A stretch of DNA of 64,000 nucleotides from Nocardia sp. BMG51109. GTDB taxonomy: Bacteria; Actinomycetota; Actinomycetes; Mycobacteriales; Mycobacteriaceae. Position numbers and translations under genes: made by a program. Location of the stretch: contig NZ_JAFQ01000004.1 in the NCBI RefSeq assembly GCF_000526215.1, positions 7,378,001 to 7,442,000 on the forward strand. The letters run 5' to 3'. Positions within the stretch are counted from its first letter, which is position 1, and each line of letters begins with the position of its first letter. Below, piece after piece: positions 26,502 to 36,080 of the stretch. Below the pieces are notes generated by a model that saw only the letters and a list, made by a program, of their open reading frames with translations, searched no databases and was not told the DNA's origin.

Positions 26502-28733
26502 TTGTCCGCCGAGTTCACACACTGGGCCGATGCCGTGGTGCGGCGCCGGTTCACGGTCATCGGCGTGGTGGTAATCGGATTACTCGCGCTCGGCCTGTAC
26601 GGGCTGGGGCTGGGTGATCGCCTGAGCTCCTCCGGGTGGGACGATCCCGGATCGGAGTCGGCGCACGCGGCGCAGGTGAAGAACGAGGTGTTCGGGCACG
26701 ATCACAGCGCCGACGTAGTGGTGCTGTACCACGCGCCCGCGGGGGCGACGATCGACGATCCGGCATTCTCCCGGGCAGTCGCCGACAACCTGAACAGCCT
26801 GCCGCAGCGCTTCCCGAACGAGATCGCCCGCATCAACGGCGCGTACTGGCCGACCGAGACCGGCATGGCGCTGCCCGAACTGTTCGGCTCCGCCGATCGC
26901 GAGCACGCGTTCGCCTCGATCGCGATCAACGGCGGCGACGACACCTCGCGATTGCGCAACTACCGCACCGTCTCGCACGCCTTCGACATTCCGGGCGTCG
27001 AATCGGAGGTCGCCGGTGGGCAGCCCGTCGCGAGCGCGCTCAACGACACCATGGCGCACGATCAGCAGCGGATGGAGCTGTTCGCCATCCCGGCCGTGGC
27101 GGTGCTGCTGTTCTTCCTGTTCGGCGGCGTGATCGCGGCGGGCCTGCCGTTGATCGTCGGCGGTCTGACCGTGCTCGGCGCCTGGGGGATCATCCGGGCG
27201 CTGACCCTGTACACCGAGGTGAATTCGTTCGTCTCCCCGGTGGTTTCGATGATCGGCCTGGGGCTGGCCATCGACTACGGGCTGTTCATCGTCAGCCGCT
27301 TCCGCGAGGAACTCGCCGACGGCCACGACGGTCCCGCGGCGGCCCGGCGGGCGGCCTCCACAGCCGGGCGCACGGTGATCTTCTCCGCGACCATCGTGGT
27401 CGCGGCCGGCGGCGCCATCGTGCTGTTCCCGCAGGGCTTTCTGCGATCGTTCGCCTACGGTTCCATGATCACCGTATCGCTGGCCGCGGCCACCGCGGTC
27501 ACACTGCTACCCGCGATGCTGGCGGTGCTCGGCCACCGCGTGGACCGGCTGGGATTCGCCCGGTTCCGCCGGCCCACCAACACGATGCCGGACAACGTCT
27601 GGGGCCGGATCGCGGGCGGGGCGATGAAACGTCCACTCGCCGTGGCCATTCCGGTCTGCGCCGCGCTGCTGCTGCTGATCGCCCCGGTGCAGCACATCAC
27701 CTTCGGCACCATCAGCGAGAAATTCCTGCCGCCGGACCACCCGACCCGGCTGGCGCAGCAGCATTTCGACGAGATCTTCCCGCTGCGCCAGATCGATCCG
27801 GTCGACCTGGTCGTGATCACCTACGACCCGGGCACCGTCGGCGGTGTTCTGGAGCGGGCCAATCAGGCGCCCGGGCTGGCCGCGCCGTTCCCGGAGCCGA
27901 TGCAGCGGCCCGCGCAGTCCAGCGTCTTCACCACCAACACCGTGCTCGCCCGGTCCGCCGACGCCGACGCGACCATCGACCACCTGCGGTCGATGCCGCT
28001 GCCGAACGGTACGACGCTGCTGGTCGGCGGCCAGCCCGCGGTGGAGAAGGACAGCGTCGACGCCCTGCTGGACCGGATGCCGCTGATGGTCGCGCTGGTT
28101 TTCCTCATCACGACGGTGCTGATGTTCCTGACCTTCGGCTCGCTGGTGTTACCGCTGCAGGCCGCCGTACTCAACCTGCTCGGTCTCGGCTCCACGATCG
28201 GCGTGCTGACCTGGATATTCGTCGAGGGTCACGGCGCGGGCGTGCTGGGCTTCACGCCGCAGCCGATCATGTCGCTGGTGCTCGTGCTGATCATCTCGGT
28301 GATCTACGGGCTGTCGACCGACTACGAGGTGTTCCTGCTCGCCCGCATCATCGAGGCGCGGCAGGCGGGCGCGTCGACCACCGAGGCGGTACGTGCCGGC
28401 GTCGCGCACACCGGCCGGATCATCACCGCGGCCGCCCTGATCCTGGTCGTGGTCACCGGCGCGTTCGCGCTGTCGGAACTGGTGATGATGCAGTACATCG
28501 CGTTCGGTATGGTCACGGCCCTGTTCATCGACGCCACCATCCTGCGCCTGCTGCTCGTCCCCGCGACCATGCGGCTGCTCGGCGATGCCAACTGGTGGGC
28601 ACCGCGGTGGCTGAAGCACCTCTTCGGCAAGGCCACTGCCCTCCCCGAACCCGCTGTCCCCCAGCCGGGTTCGGATATCGACGCCGCACCGCCGGCGATC
28701 GACCGCGACCGCGAGCCCGCACCATCGGCATAA
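26502..28733 (+). CDS. MmpL-family lipid transporter of the PKS/PapA locus
   Basis: About 743 residues from a TTG at 26502, which sits seven bases after GGGAG and just ahead of the first membrane helix; the frame stays open upstream to 26298, but that part has no family features. Two RND-like halves, each with a single helix, an extracytoplasmic loop and a five-helix block; signatures GLAIDYGLFIVSRFREEL and GLSTDYEVFLLARIIEA. Membrane exporter, inferred from the divergent PKS and PapA-like genes to carry their acylated product, as MmpL8 and MmpL10 do in mycobacteria. The C-terminus is a short charged/proline tail. Confidence 0.9.
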   Translation: MSAEFTHWADAVVRRRFTVIGVVVIGLLALGLYGLGLGDRLSSSGWDDPGSESAHAAQVKNEVFGHDHSADVVVLYHAPAGATIDDPAFSRAVADNLNSLPQRFPNEIARINGAYWPTETGMALPELFGSADREHAFASIAINGGDDTSRLRNYRTVSHAFDIPGVESEVAGGQPVASALNDTMAHDQQRMELFAIPAVAVLLFFLFGGVIAAGLPLIVGGLTVLGAWGIIRALTLYTEVNSFVSPVVSMIGLGLAIDYGLFIVSRFREELADGHDGPAAARRAASTAGRTVIFSATIVVAAGGAIVLFPQGFLRSFAYGSMITVSLAAATAVTLLPAMLAVLGHRVDRLGFARFRRPTNTMPDNVWGRIAGGAMKRPLAVAIPVCAALLLLIAPVQHITFGTISEKFLPPDHPTRLAQQHFDEIFPLRQIDPVDLVVITYDPGTVGGVLERANQAPGLAAPFPEPMQRPAQSSVFTTNTVLARSADADATIDHLRSMPLPNGTTLLVGGQPAVEKDSVDALLDRMPLMVALVFLITTVLMFLTFGSLVLPLQAAVLNLLGLGSTIGVLTWIFVEGHGAGVLGFTPQPIMSLVLVLIISVIYGLSTDYEVFLLARIIEARQAGASTTEAVRAGVAHTGRIITAAALILVVVTGAFALSELVMMQYIAFGMVTALFIDATILRLLLVPATMRLLGDANWWAPRWLKHLFGKATALPEPAVPQPGSDIDAAPPAIDRDREPAPSA

Positions 28734-28849
28734 CCGCCAGGCCCGACGAGCTTGCCCGACGTGTCGATCGGCCGGGATCCGTTCCGATCGGGCCGCGGTG
28801 GCGAGCTGATCGTCCCGCCGTAACCGCCCGATCGACGCCGCAGCGAGCC

Positions 28850-29689
28850 CTACCCGGTCTCCGGGCCGGTCGGCGACCCGGCGAGCCGGGTGTGCAGGAA
28901 ATCCAGCACTCGGTGCAGGGCGGCGTGGGTGGGCTGGCCGGGTTCGTCGATGAGGTGCTCGGTCAGGACCGAGTGGGGGCTCATCACGCTGTCTGGGTTC
29001 GCGTCGGCGTCGTCGAGTTCGATCGCGATGAACGCCTCGCCGAGCTGGTCGCGCAGGGACTCGAATCGTTCGGGGGGAGAGAGCTTGTCGCCACGGAATC
29101 GCAGTCCCATCACCGCGAGACCATTCGCGCAGCGCTGCTCGATCCGGGCCATATCGGCCGGCGAGACGCCGACCGAACGCCGCTGCGCCGGCGTGAACGG
29201 CATCGGCAGGCTCGGTTGCGACAGCACCGGCGCGATCAACCGGTCGTCCACCGCCATCGCCAGCGCGAACCCGCCGGTGAAGCACATGCCGACGGCGCCG
29301 ACGCCCGGGCCGCCGCACCGTTCGTGCTCGTGCGCCGCCAGCGCCCGCAGCCACTGCACGACCGGTGACGTGCGACCGGTCGCGAGCAACAGGAACTCCC
29401 GGCTCACACAGATCGGCACACCTTGGACGGCGATGTTCGCCGCGGCGGCGGCGACGCCGTGCGCGGCCGGCCGCGGGTCGCGCCCGGGTGCGCCGTACAG
29501 GTGTGGCACCACCGCCGTGCACCCGGTCCGCGCCACCCGCCGGGCGAAGTCGAACACCATCGGCGAAATGCCCGGGAACTCCCCCATGACGATCACGGCC
29601 GGCCCGGAACCCCGGCGGAAGATCGTGCGTGTCTTGCCGTCATGAGAGAACGTATCGCGCTGGAAGTCGCTGAGATCATCGTCGGTCAC
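28850..29689 (-). CDS. Dienelactone-hydrolase-family protein
   Basis: 279-residue alpha/beta hydrolase. Nucleophile elbow GMCFTGG supplies the cysteine typical of the DLH family (about residue 146), GEFPGIS matches the conserved glutamate segment near residue 37, and a C-terminal His (HRVLDFLH) can complete the Cys-Asp-His triad. Family members open dienelactones in chloroaromatic degradation or act on other small esters; no aromatic pathway lies nearby, so the substrate is open. It is divergent from the lipocalin-like gene. Confidence 0.85.
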   Translation of the reverse strand: MTDDDLSDFQRDTFSHDGKTRTIFRRGSGPAVIVMGEFPGISPMVFDFARRVARTGCTAVVPHLYGAPGRDPRPAAHGVAAAAANIAVQGVPICVSREFLLLATGRTSPVVQWLRALAAHEHERCGGPGVGAVGMCFTGGFALAMAVDDRLIAPVLSQPSLPMPFTPAQRRSVGVSPADMARIEQRCANGLAVMGLRFRGDKLSPPERFESLRDQLGEAFIAIELDDADANPDSVMSPHSVLTEHLIDEPGQPTHAALHRVLDFLHTRLAGSPTGPETG

Positions 29690-30039
29690 GGGACGCCCTT
29701 CCTGGAGAGTCGACGATCACTATCGGCCGACCGGCCGCATTCGGCAACCCTCCCCCCACACCGGCCGCGGCCGCCGCACCCGGGCCGACCGTAGTCCACC
29801 GTCCCGGCCGGGCCGCCGAATCGACGCCGGTGAAGTATCACAAACTGTTCCGTCCGAGACCGAGTACGACGTACGCTGGAGAGCGTCGATTCCCATCCGA
29901 CGGCTCGTCCGCAGTCGGCTACGCACCATCCAGCAATGCGCAACGAGGCGCGGACATCGAAGTCAGGGTGGATCTGTACGGCGCGTGGTTGCGCCGGATA
30001 CGCCCGATCGGCGGACCGGTCCGCACAGGAGACTGTCCG
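29690..30039. other. Divergent intergenic region, 350 bp
   Basis: Between the DLH-like and lipocalin-like genes. It presumably contains both promoters; no clear operator or repeat was recognised. Confidence 0.5.
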
Positions 30040-30522
30040 ATGACAAGCCATTTCGGCTCCGATCACTCACTCACTTCGCATGACATCGATACCGCGGATA
30101 CCGTGGCGGCGCCGTTCACCGGTGTCTGGCGCCTGATCTCGTTCGCCGTGCACGACGACACCGGCGGCGTACTGGCCGTGCCGATGGGCCCCCGCCCGCG
30201 CGGGCGCCTCATCTACACGGAGGACGGCTACATGTCGGCCACCGTCGGCCGCCGCGACGCCATCACCTCGGCGCCGCTCCCACCGGGCACCGGATTCGGC
30301 GTGGAGGCCGTTTCCGCGCACCGGGAGTTCCTCGCCTACAGCGGCACCTACACCTGGCACGCCGACCACGTCGTCCACCACGTGGAAATCGCGTCGATCC
30401 CGGAATGGAATGCCACCCAACAGGTTCGCAGGCTGCGGCTGCGCGGCGACGAACTCACCCTCACCGCGCCCGCCGCCGGCCCCGACGGCCGCGTGCCCGC
30501 CTCGATATGGCAGCGGATCTAG
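30040..30522 (+). CDS. Lipocalin-like domain protein
   Basis: 160 residues from the ATG at 30040, eight bases after AGGAG. The pattern FTGVWRLISF ... GRLIYTEDGYMSA ... YSGTYTWHADHVVHHVEIASIPEW is that of the bacterial lipocalin-like family (often annotated Lipocalin_5), a beta-barrel of about 130-150 residues. No signal peptide is visible, so it is probably cytosolic. Ligand and role are unknown. Convergent with the carboxylesterase gene. Confidence 0.78.
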   Translation: MTSHFGSDHSLTSHDIDTADTVAAPFTGVWRLISFAVHDDTGGVLAVPMGPRPRGRLIYTEDGYMSATVGRRDAITSAPLPPGTGFGVEAVSAHREFLAYSGTYTWHADHVVHHVEIASIPEWNATQQVRRLRLRGDELTLTAPAAGPDGRVPASIWQRI

Positions 30523-30549
30523 GACGCCGTAGGCCGGACCGCCGGTGGT

Positions 30550-32154
30550 TCACCGTCGCGCCAGGCCGTCCCAGAGATCGCAGTGATGGGCGGTGGCCAC
30601 GTCCGTGCTGTCGGCGGCGCCGAGAGCGAAGGTGTGTGCCCGGGGCCGATCGGGCGTGAACGCGGGCCATGTCTCGGCGGGGCGGCCGGTGCGCGCGAAT
30701 CCGGTCCAGGCCCGAATCATCGCGTCGGACAGGTCACGCTGTTCGGCGGACAACGGCTGCGGCGCGAAGCCGGGGCCCCACGGCCCACCGGAGCGCGCAC
30801 CGAACAGGTACGCCAGCTCCGAACCGTGCGCCGCGCCGGCGGGCATATCGGTCAGGAACGGCGACATGGTCGGCGCGGTGCGGTCGGCGAATTCGTAGGC
30901 GTACACCGCCGACCCGGCGGCGAGCCGGCGACCGGTGGCCAGTTGCGGGCAGGCGAAGACCCGGTCGGTGTCGATCGCGGAGAACGCCAGCCGCGGCTGA
31001 TCGTCGTAGTCGCGCAACGGATATCGCGATCGCACCTCGTCCGCGGCCGTACCGAACGCCTGCGTCAGCACCTGCTCGTACCGCTCGCGCGTGAGGGGTC
31101 CGGTGGTGAACTCGGCGTACATGGTGGTCAGCCGCGATTCATCGCGAGTGGTGCCCGACAGCACGGGCACCGGGGCCGCATCGGCCCGGTCGGGGGCGAC
31201 GGGCAGGGTCGGGGTGCCGACGGCGATCCCCGCCCGGGACGTCGCCCGCACCAGGTCCTCCGGCGGGATGCGCCGCAGGCAGGCGAGATCGGCGCAATGC
31301 AGTTCCGCCGCAAGGCTTTCGCCCTGGCGCTCCCGGGCATCGAGCGGCGCCCAGAAGGTGTCGGCCGAGGTGAGGATCCGCCCGCCGGCGCCCGCGCTGG
31401 GAATCAGCGTGTGGCACGAGCCGCTCTGGAGGATCACCTTGTGGAACAGGCCGCGGGCGCCCGGGGAGGTCAGCTGCGCGCAGGCGTCCACCGCGCCCGC
31501 CGACTGGCCGAAGACGGTGACGTTGTCCGGGTCGCCGCCGAAGGCCGCGGCGTTGTCGCGCACCCATCGCAGGGCGGCCTGCTGGTCCAGCAGGCCGAAG
31601 CTCCCCGACCCGGGCAGGCCCGGATAGCCGAGGAAGCCCAGCGCCCCGAGCCGGTAGTCGACCGTCACCACGATCACGTCGCCGATCGCCGCCATCCGCG
31701 CCGGGTCGTACTCGGATCCGTGACCGGTGTCGTTGCCACCGCCGTGCAACCACACCATCACCGGCTTCGCCCCCTCCGACCGTGGCGCCGTCACCTCGAG
31801 ATTCAGGCAGTCCTCGCTCGTTCCGGCCAGCGGCTTGCCGGTGCCGTCGCCCTGCGGGCACGGCGGCCCCGGCCGGACGGCGTCGCGCACGCCGGGCCAC
31901 GGCGCCGCCGGTTGCGGTGCGGCCCACCGCCGTTCACCGGTCGGCGCGGCGGCGTACGGGATTCCGGCAAAACGGCGCGCCTCGCCGTCGGCGTGACCCC
32001 GCACCTCCCCCGACGACGTCCGCACCAGGAGCGGATCGCCGGTGCCCGCACGTCCGCCGTCCCCGTCGGGACCGCAGGCGACCAGCATCGACATCGCCAC
32101 CGCCGCAACCGCCCACATGCTCGTCACCCGTCCGAGCCGAATACCGTATCGCAC
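30550..32154 (-). CDS. Type-B carboxylesterase, predicted lipoprotein
   Basis: 534 residues. Signal peptide with lipobox MLVAC, so lipid anchoring at Cys 27 on the outer face of the membrane is predicted. Carboxylesterase/cholinesterase family marks: EDCLNLEV, oxyanion segment HGGGNDTG, nucleophile elbow GQSAGA (Ser about 215), acidic member in the TRDESRL region, and catalytic His in AAHGSELAYLFG. It hydrolyses esters of unknown identity. Several cysteines could form the disulfides usual for the secreted family. Convergent with the lipocalin-like gene; no operon partner. Confidence 0.9.
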   Translation of the reverse strand: MRYGIRLGRVTSMWAVAAVAMSMLVACGPDGDGGRAGTGDPLLVRTSSGEVRGHADGEARRFAGIPYAAAPTGERRWAAPQPAAPWPGVRDAVRPGPPCPQGDGTGKPLAGTSEDCLNLEVTAPRSEGAKPVMVWLHGGGNDTGHGSEYDPARMAAIGDVIVVTVDYRLGALGFLGYPGLPGSGSFGLLDQQAALRWVRDNAAAFGGDPDNVTVFGQSAGAVDACAQLTSPGARGLFHKVILQSGSCHTLIPSAGAGGRILTSADTFWAPLDARERQGESLAAELHCADLACLRRIPPEDLVRATSRAGIAVGTPTLPVAPDRADAAPVPVLSGTTRDESRLTTMYAEFTTGPLTRERYEQVLTQAFGTAADEVRSRYPLRDYDDQPRLAFSAIDTDRVFACPQLATGRRLAAGSAVYAYEFADRTAPTMSPFLTDMPAGAAHGSELAYLFGARSGGPWGPGFAPQPLSAEQRDLSDAMIRAWTGFARTGRPAETWPAFTPDRPRAHTFALGAADSTDVATAHHCDLWDGLARR

Positions 32155-32524
32155 GTCCGCTCACCTCCTCATCCCCCGGGCAACGGCCCGATCGCCGGCC
32201 GAATCCTCTGCGGCGCATCGGGTCTCGGGTTCGTGGTCCCACCGGCCGCAAGCACGGCCGATCCCGGTGATCGGCACGCATCCGGCGTGGTCGTCATTCT
32301 GTCCGGCTGCCCGCGCCGGACACATCGCCCACAGGTACCACACGGCCCCGCCGCGACGCTGATATCGGCCGGCGCGAGTACAACCGACGGCTGACCCCGG
32401 ACGCACCGACCGGGATGTCGGTGGCGGCGATCTCGAGAATCCGTCGCGCAGCCGTGCCGCGAGCGGGAACCCGGTCCTGTACGCCGCATTCGGCCGGGCA
32501 CCTGCGGTGCGGCCGATCCGCCGG
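32155..32524. other. Intergenic 370 bp, nothing recognised
   Basis: Lies between the esterase start and the end of a small secreted-protein gene. It must hold the esterase promoter; no coding or structural feature was seen. Confidence 0.5.
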
Positions 32525-32830
32525 TCACGAGCAGATACGCAGCTGTCTCATGTTCGGCCACACCGATTTCGGCATCCCCGCATCGGTCCGGTAATGCGGC
32601 GATCCGGATGCGGAACTGCCCGTGTTCGCGGCGGTGAAATCGCCGTCGGCCGCCACGGCCGACCGGTCCCCGGGCACCGCGGAGTCCTCGTCGGTGGCCG
32701 CCACGGAGGGGCCCGTGCCGCCCGGTGGCGTGCCGACCTCGGCACCCGCCACACCCCCGGCAACCACGGCCGTCGTCAGCGCGGCAAGCACGGTCACAAC
32801 ACCCGTTCTCCGTCCGGTACAGTTTCCCAT
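32525..32830 (-). CDS. Small secreted protein of unknown function
   Basis: 101 residues from the ATG at 32830, six bases after GGGAG. The N-terminus is a classical Sec signal (RR then VVTVLAALTTAVVAGGVAGA, cleavage near Ala-Glu). The mature part of about 70 residues is acidic, rich in Gly, Thr, Ser and Ala, and ends in a short Trp/Cys-containing segment. A single mature cysteine near the end could pair between chains. No family recognised; the signal peptide and ribosome-binding site make it a believable gene. Confidence 0.65.
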   Translation of the reverse strand: MGNCTGRRTGVVTVLAALTTAVVAGGVAGAEVGTPPGGTGPSVAATDEDSAVPGDRSAVAADGDFTAANTGSSASGSPHYRTDAGMPKSVWPNMRQLRICS

Positions 32831-33091
32831 GCCGAACTCCCGACCCTCTCGGTTACGCTGTCCCCCAGCGGAACTCACGCTATGCGTGACCGCACCCGCT
32901 CCTCTCGCACGGTGCCGAATTCTTGGAAACCTCACCACCGCCGGATCGCCGCCTCGGGCCGGAACACAACGGCGTGTGCAGCGTAAACGCCGTTCACGGA
33001 CTCGCCGACGCCAGTAGGTGCCGCACGACCCGCTCCGGCCGCCATCGACTCCGAGCGGAACCCGCACTCCGGCGAACGGTAGGCTGAGGAC

Positions 33092-33268
33092 ATGTCCGAG
33101 CAGCCCTCCTCGTGTGCGCACAGGTGGCGCGCGCGGGAGACGGCGCTGTTACGACGCATTCCGCCGCTGCCCCCGGACGCCGACCGGCATCCGGGCACCA
33201 ACGGCTGGCTCAGCTCGTTCGGCACGTGCGCGCACGGCCGCATCGCGGGCTGCCCACCGGGGCACTGA
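33092..33268 (+). CDS. Very small Cys/His-rich protein, possible zinc binder
   Basis: 58 residues from the ATG at 33092, with GAGGA close upstream. It contains CAH near the N-terminus (Cys 8, His 10) and CAH ... C ... H near the C-terminus (Cys 46, His 48, Cys 54, His 58), around a basic RRIPPLPPDADRHPGTNGW core. The paired CxH motifs suggest a small zinc-binding fold; this is inference. Not recognised as a known family, and the ribosome-binding site is closer to the ATG than ideal. Confidence 0.4.
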   Translation: MSEQPSSCAHRWRARETALLRRIPPLPPDADRHPGTNGWLSSFGTCAHGRIAGCPPGH

Positions 33269-33385
33269 GACCGGCGCCGACTTCGGTGGCGCCGCGAATT
33301 CCCTTCCGACTCTATCGATTTCGGCTGTCCGGATATCGCCCGAAACCGCGTTCACGCGACGGTTGTCCGGGCGTGTGGCCGGCCT

Positions 33386-34657
33386 GTGGAAGTGGGGCGT
33401 GTGCCTGTGACTGTGCATCCTGTCTCGGTGATCGGGGGCCGGGCGCGGCCGCCGGGCGTGTGGGCGCGCCTGGGGGCGGTGTTGCGGCGCGACAGCACGG
33501 CCGGGGCACTGCTGGTCACGGCCGCGGTGGCGGCTTCGGTCTGGGCGAACTCGCCGGCCGCGGCCACCTACGAGCGAATCCGTGACGTGCCCCTCGGCCC
33601 GGCCTGGGCGGGGCTGGACCTGCCGCTGCACGCCTGGGCCGCCGACGGCCTGCTGGCATTGTTCTTCTTCATCGTCGGCAACGAACTGAAGCAGGAGTTC
33701 GCGCACGGCGCCTTCCGGGACCCGCGCCAAGCGCTCGTCCCGATGGTCGCGGCGTTGACCGGTGCCCTGGTGCCCGCGCTGCTGTTCGTGGCGTTCACGG
33801 TCGGCCACGACGACTCGGTCCGGGGCTGGGGAATCCCGATGGCGACCGACGCCGCGTTCGCGGTGCCGGTGCTGGCGCTGGTCGGCCGCCACATCCCGGC
33901 GGCGCTGCGGACCATCCTGCTGACGTTGGCGGTGGTCGACGACGTGGTGGCCATCATCGTGATCGGGGTGTTCTACACCAGCGGCCTGAACATGGCGGCG
34001 CTGTCGGCGGCGGGGGTTCTGCTCGGGGTGTTCGCGTGGCTGCAATACGGCCGGGGCCTGCCGGGGTGGCTGCCCGCCGCGGTGGTGTATGTCCCACTGG
34101 CCGTGACGATCTGGGCGCTGGTGCACGCGGCGGGCATGCACGCCACCATCGCCGGCGTCGCGATGGGCGTCCTGATGCGCACCACCGCGCGCCCACCCGA
34201 ATCGGTCGACCCCAGCGGCGCGGCCGAGCGGCGGTTGCGGCCGTGGGCGATGGGCGTGGCGCTGCCGGTTTTCGCGCTGCTCGCCGCGGGGGTGAGCTTC
34301 GCCGGGATCGGTGGCGCGCTCTCCGACCGGGTCACCCTCGGCGTCATCGTGGGGCTGGTCGCCGGCAAATTCCTCGGCGTGCTGGGTGGCGCGTGGCTGA
34401 CCACGCGGCTGACCCGGGCGAGGCTGGATCCCGGACTGTCGTGGGCCGACATCGTCGGCATGTCCCAGCTGGCCGGAATCGGTTTCACGGTATCACTGCT
34501 GATCAGCGAACTGTCCTACCCGGACAGCCCCGGCACCCTCGACCATGCCAAGGCCGGTGTCCTGCTCGGCACCCTGATCTCCACCGCCCTCGCCACGCTC
34601 GTCCTCGGCTACCGTAGCCGCCACTACCGCCGGAAATCCGCCGCGCCGAACAACTGA
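33386..34657 (+). CDS. nhaA: Na+/H+ antiporter NhaA
   Basis: 423 residues, about twelve membrane helices. Family hallmarks: FFFIVGNELKQE, MATDAAFAVPVL (Asp equivalent to E. coli Asp133) and TLAVVDDVVAI (the Asp163-Asp164 ion-binding pair). Exchanges internal Na+ or Li+ for external protons, with a role in pH and sodium homeostasis. Several in-frame GTG codons lie at 33386-33415, so the exact start is uncertain; one at 33407 is as good. No regulator is linked. Confidence 0.94.
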   Translation: MEVGRVPVTVHPVSVIGGRARPPGVWARLGAVLRRDSTAGALLVTAAVAASVWANSPAAATYERIRDVPLGPAWAGLDLPLHAWAADGLLALFFFIVGNELKQEFAHGAFRDPRQALVPMVAALTGALVPALLFVAFTVGHDDSVRGWGIPMATDAAFAVPVLALVGRHIPAALRTILLTLAVVDDVVAIIVIGVFYTSGLNMAALSAAGVLLGVFAWLQYGRGLPGWLPAAVVYVPLAVTIWALVHAAGMHATIAGVAMGVLMRTTARPPESVDPSGAAERRLRPWAMGVALPVFALLAAGVSFAGIGGALSDRVTLGVIVGLVAGKFLGVLGGAWLTTRLTRARLDPGLSWADIVGMSQLAGIGFTVSLLISELSYPDSPGTLDHAKAGVLLGTLISTALATLVLGYRSRHYRRKSAAPNN

Positions 34658-34807
34658 GGCGCGCCGGGTATCGGCCGATTGCCGCGAGCCGGATCGGCAA
34701 CGATGGGACAATCGCCGCAGACGGTGCGCCGCGCGCGGGTTCCCGCACGACCATGACGAATCCGCAAGCGCCGCCGGTCTGTTGAGCGGTAACGATTCGA
34801 GGTAGCC

Positions 34808-35008
34808 ATGAAGACCGGAAGCGTACTTCTCCTGATCTGGTTGGTGGTCGGATTCGTCGCCGCGGCGCAGCGCCACTATTTCGATTCCGGCCCGATCACC
34901 TGCGCCAGCTTCGGCAACATCTCCCTGACGATCCTGGCGGGCCCGCTCAACTACATGGGTGTCAATCCGCATCTGGGGAATTGCCAACTGCCGGAACCCA
35001 GCCGGTGA
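34808..35008 (+). CDS. Small membrane-anchored protein
   Basis: 66 residues. One N-terminal hydrophobic helix (SVLLLIWLVVGFVAAA) followed by a short exposed segment with two cysteines (TCASFG and LGNCQ) and the phrase ILAGPLNYMGVNP. The ATG follows GAGGT. It resembles a recurrent small actinobacterial protein type in general layout, but I cannot name a function. The two cysteines could form a disulfide outside the membrane. Confidence 0.7.
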   Translation: MKTGSVLLLIWLVVGFVAAAQRHYFDSGPITCASFGNISLTILAGPLNYMGVNPHLGNCQLPEPSR

Positions 35009-35024
35009 TTTCGAGCCGCGCGGA

Positions 35025-35954
35025 TCACGGTGCGTCCCGGCCGATCTCGACGTACTCGGCGGGAATGTCGGCGAGACCGAGGATGTGGTGCAGGGCGTGC
35101 ACGCCCGGGGGCGCGTGCACCGCACGCGCCGTCGCCGCGGCGGCCACGGCGGCGGTGGCCCGGGACTGATTCCGCCCGTGCGCCCAGCGCGTGGTGCCGT
35201 CGTCCCCGCGGGCCAGTACGATCCACCGGTCGCTGCCCGGAAGGTGCAGCCCGCGTGGCGCTTTGGACGCACCGGGCAGCCAGGTCAGCGCCGCCAGCGC
35301 CGCGGTGGCCGCCCGGGAATCGAGCCCGAAGTACGTACGGACCGGCACACCCAGTTCGCGGCGCAGCGTGTGCTGATCGGAGAAGTCCAGCCGGAACAGC
35401 CGACGCGGCCTCCGGTGCCCCGGCAGCACGAAGGTCTCGGGCCGGGTGTAGTTGCGGACGACCCGGCCGTCCTCACGAAAATGACTGCCCAGCAGGAGAT
35501 ACGACCATTCGGTGGCCGCGGCGCCGTGCCGCTCGCCCGCCCCCAGCAGCACCGCCACATCGATCGGCCCCGGCGCCGCCGTGTGGACCGCGACCGCGAG
35601 CAGGTTCGTGAGTCCCGGAGCCAGCCCGATATCGACGAGAATCGCTGCCCGGGAAGGCAATTGCCGTAGCCGGTCGAGATAGCCGACCGAGGCGCCGACA
35701 TCGACGAACGCACACCCCGACTCGCCGGCCAGACCGGCCAGCCGCGGGTTCTCGGCACCGGAGGCGTTGACCACCACGTCGATCCCCCGCAGCGCCGCCT
35801 GATAGGCCGACAGCGCGGCATCACCGAGATCGAGCACCTCATCGGCCCGATCCGGATCCCGCCCGGCCGCAACGACATCCGCGCCGTCGCGCCGGAGCAT
35901 GTCGGCCAGCGGCCCACCGACCGCACCGTAGCCGCCGAGTACCAGGACCTTCAT
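35025..35954 (-). CDS. Saccharopine-dehydrogenase-type NAD(P)-binding protein
   Basis: 309 residues. The N-terminal Rossmann motif VLVLGGYGAVGGPLA and AAGRDP suit NAD(P) binding; the order of elements (VVVNASGAENPRLA, VDIGLAPGLTNLLA) follows the saccharopine dehydrogenase-like family. The reaction is unknown. It is divergent from a TetR regulator, and a perfect 8+8 palindrome (36081-36098) lies between them, so it is the likely target of that regulator. Confidence 0.8.
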   Translation of the reverse strand: MKVLVLGGYGAVGGPLADMLRRDGADVVAAGRDPDRADEVLDLGDAALSAYQAALRGIDVVVNASGAENPRLAGLAGESGCAFVDVGASVGYLDRLRQLPSRAAILVDIGLAPGLTNLLAVAVHTAAPGPIDVAVLLGAGERHGAAATEWSYLLLGSHFREDGRVVRNYTRPETFVLPGHRRPRRLFRLDFSDQHTLRRELGVPVRTYFGLDSRAATAALAALTWLPGASKAPRGLHLPGSDRWIVLARGDDGTTRWAHGRNQSRATAAVAAAATARAVHAPPGVHALHHILGLADIPAEYVEIGRDAP

Positions 35955-36004
35955 CGAATCCCGAATCCGATCACGAACACCGGTGCCGCACGCCGCAGCG
36001 CACC

Positions 36005-36040
36005 GTCGATACCTCGATGATCGTCGATACCTCGATGATC
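36005..36040. repeat. Perfect 18-bp tandem duplication upstream of the TetR gene
   Basis: GTCGATACCTCGATGATC occurs twice head to tail (36005-36022, 36023-36040), between the divergent saccharopine-dehydrogenase-like and TetR genes and 40 bp from the operator. Confidence 0.9.
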
Positions 36041-36080
36041 TTCAGCGACCATGGTGCATCACCCACTCCCCGGGCCGACT

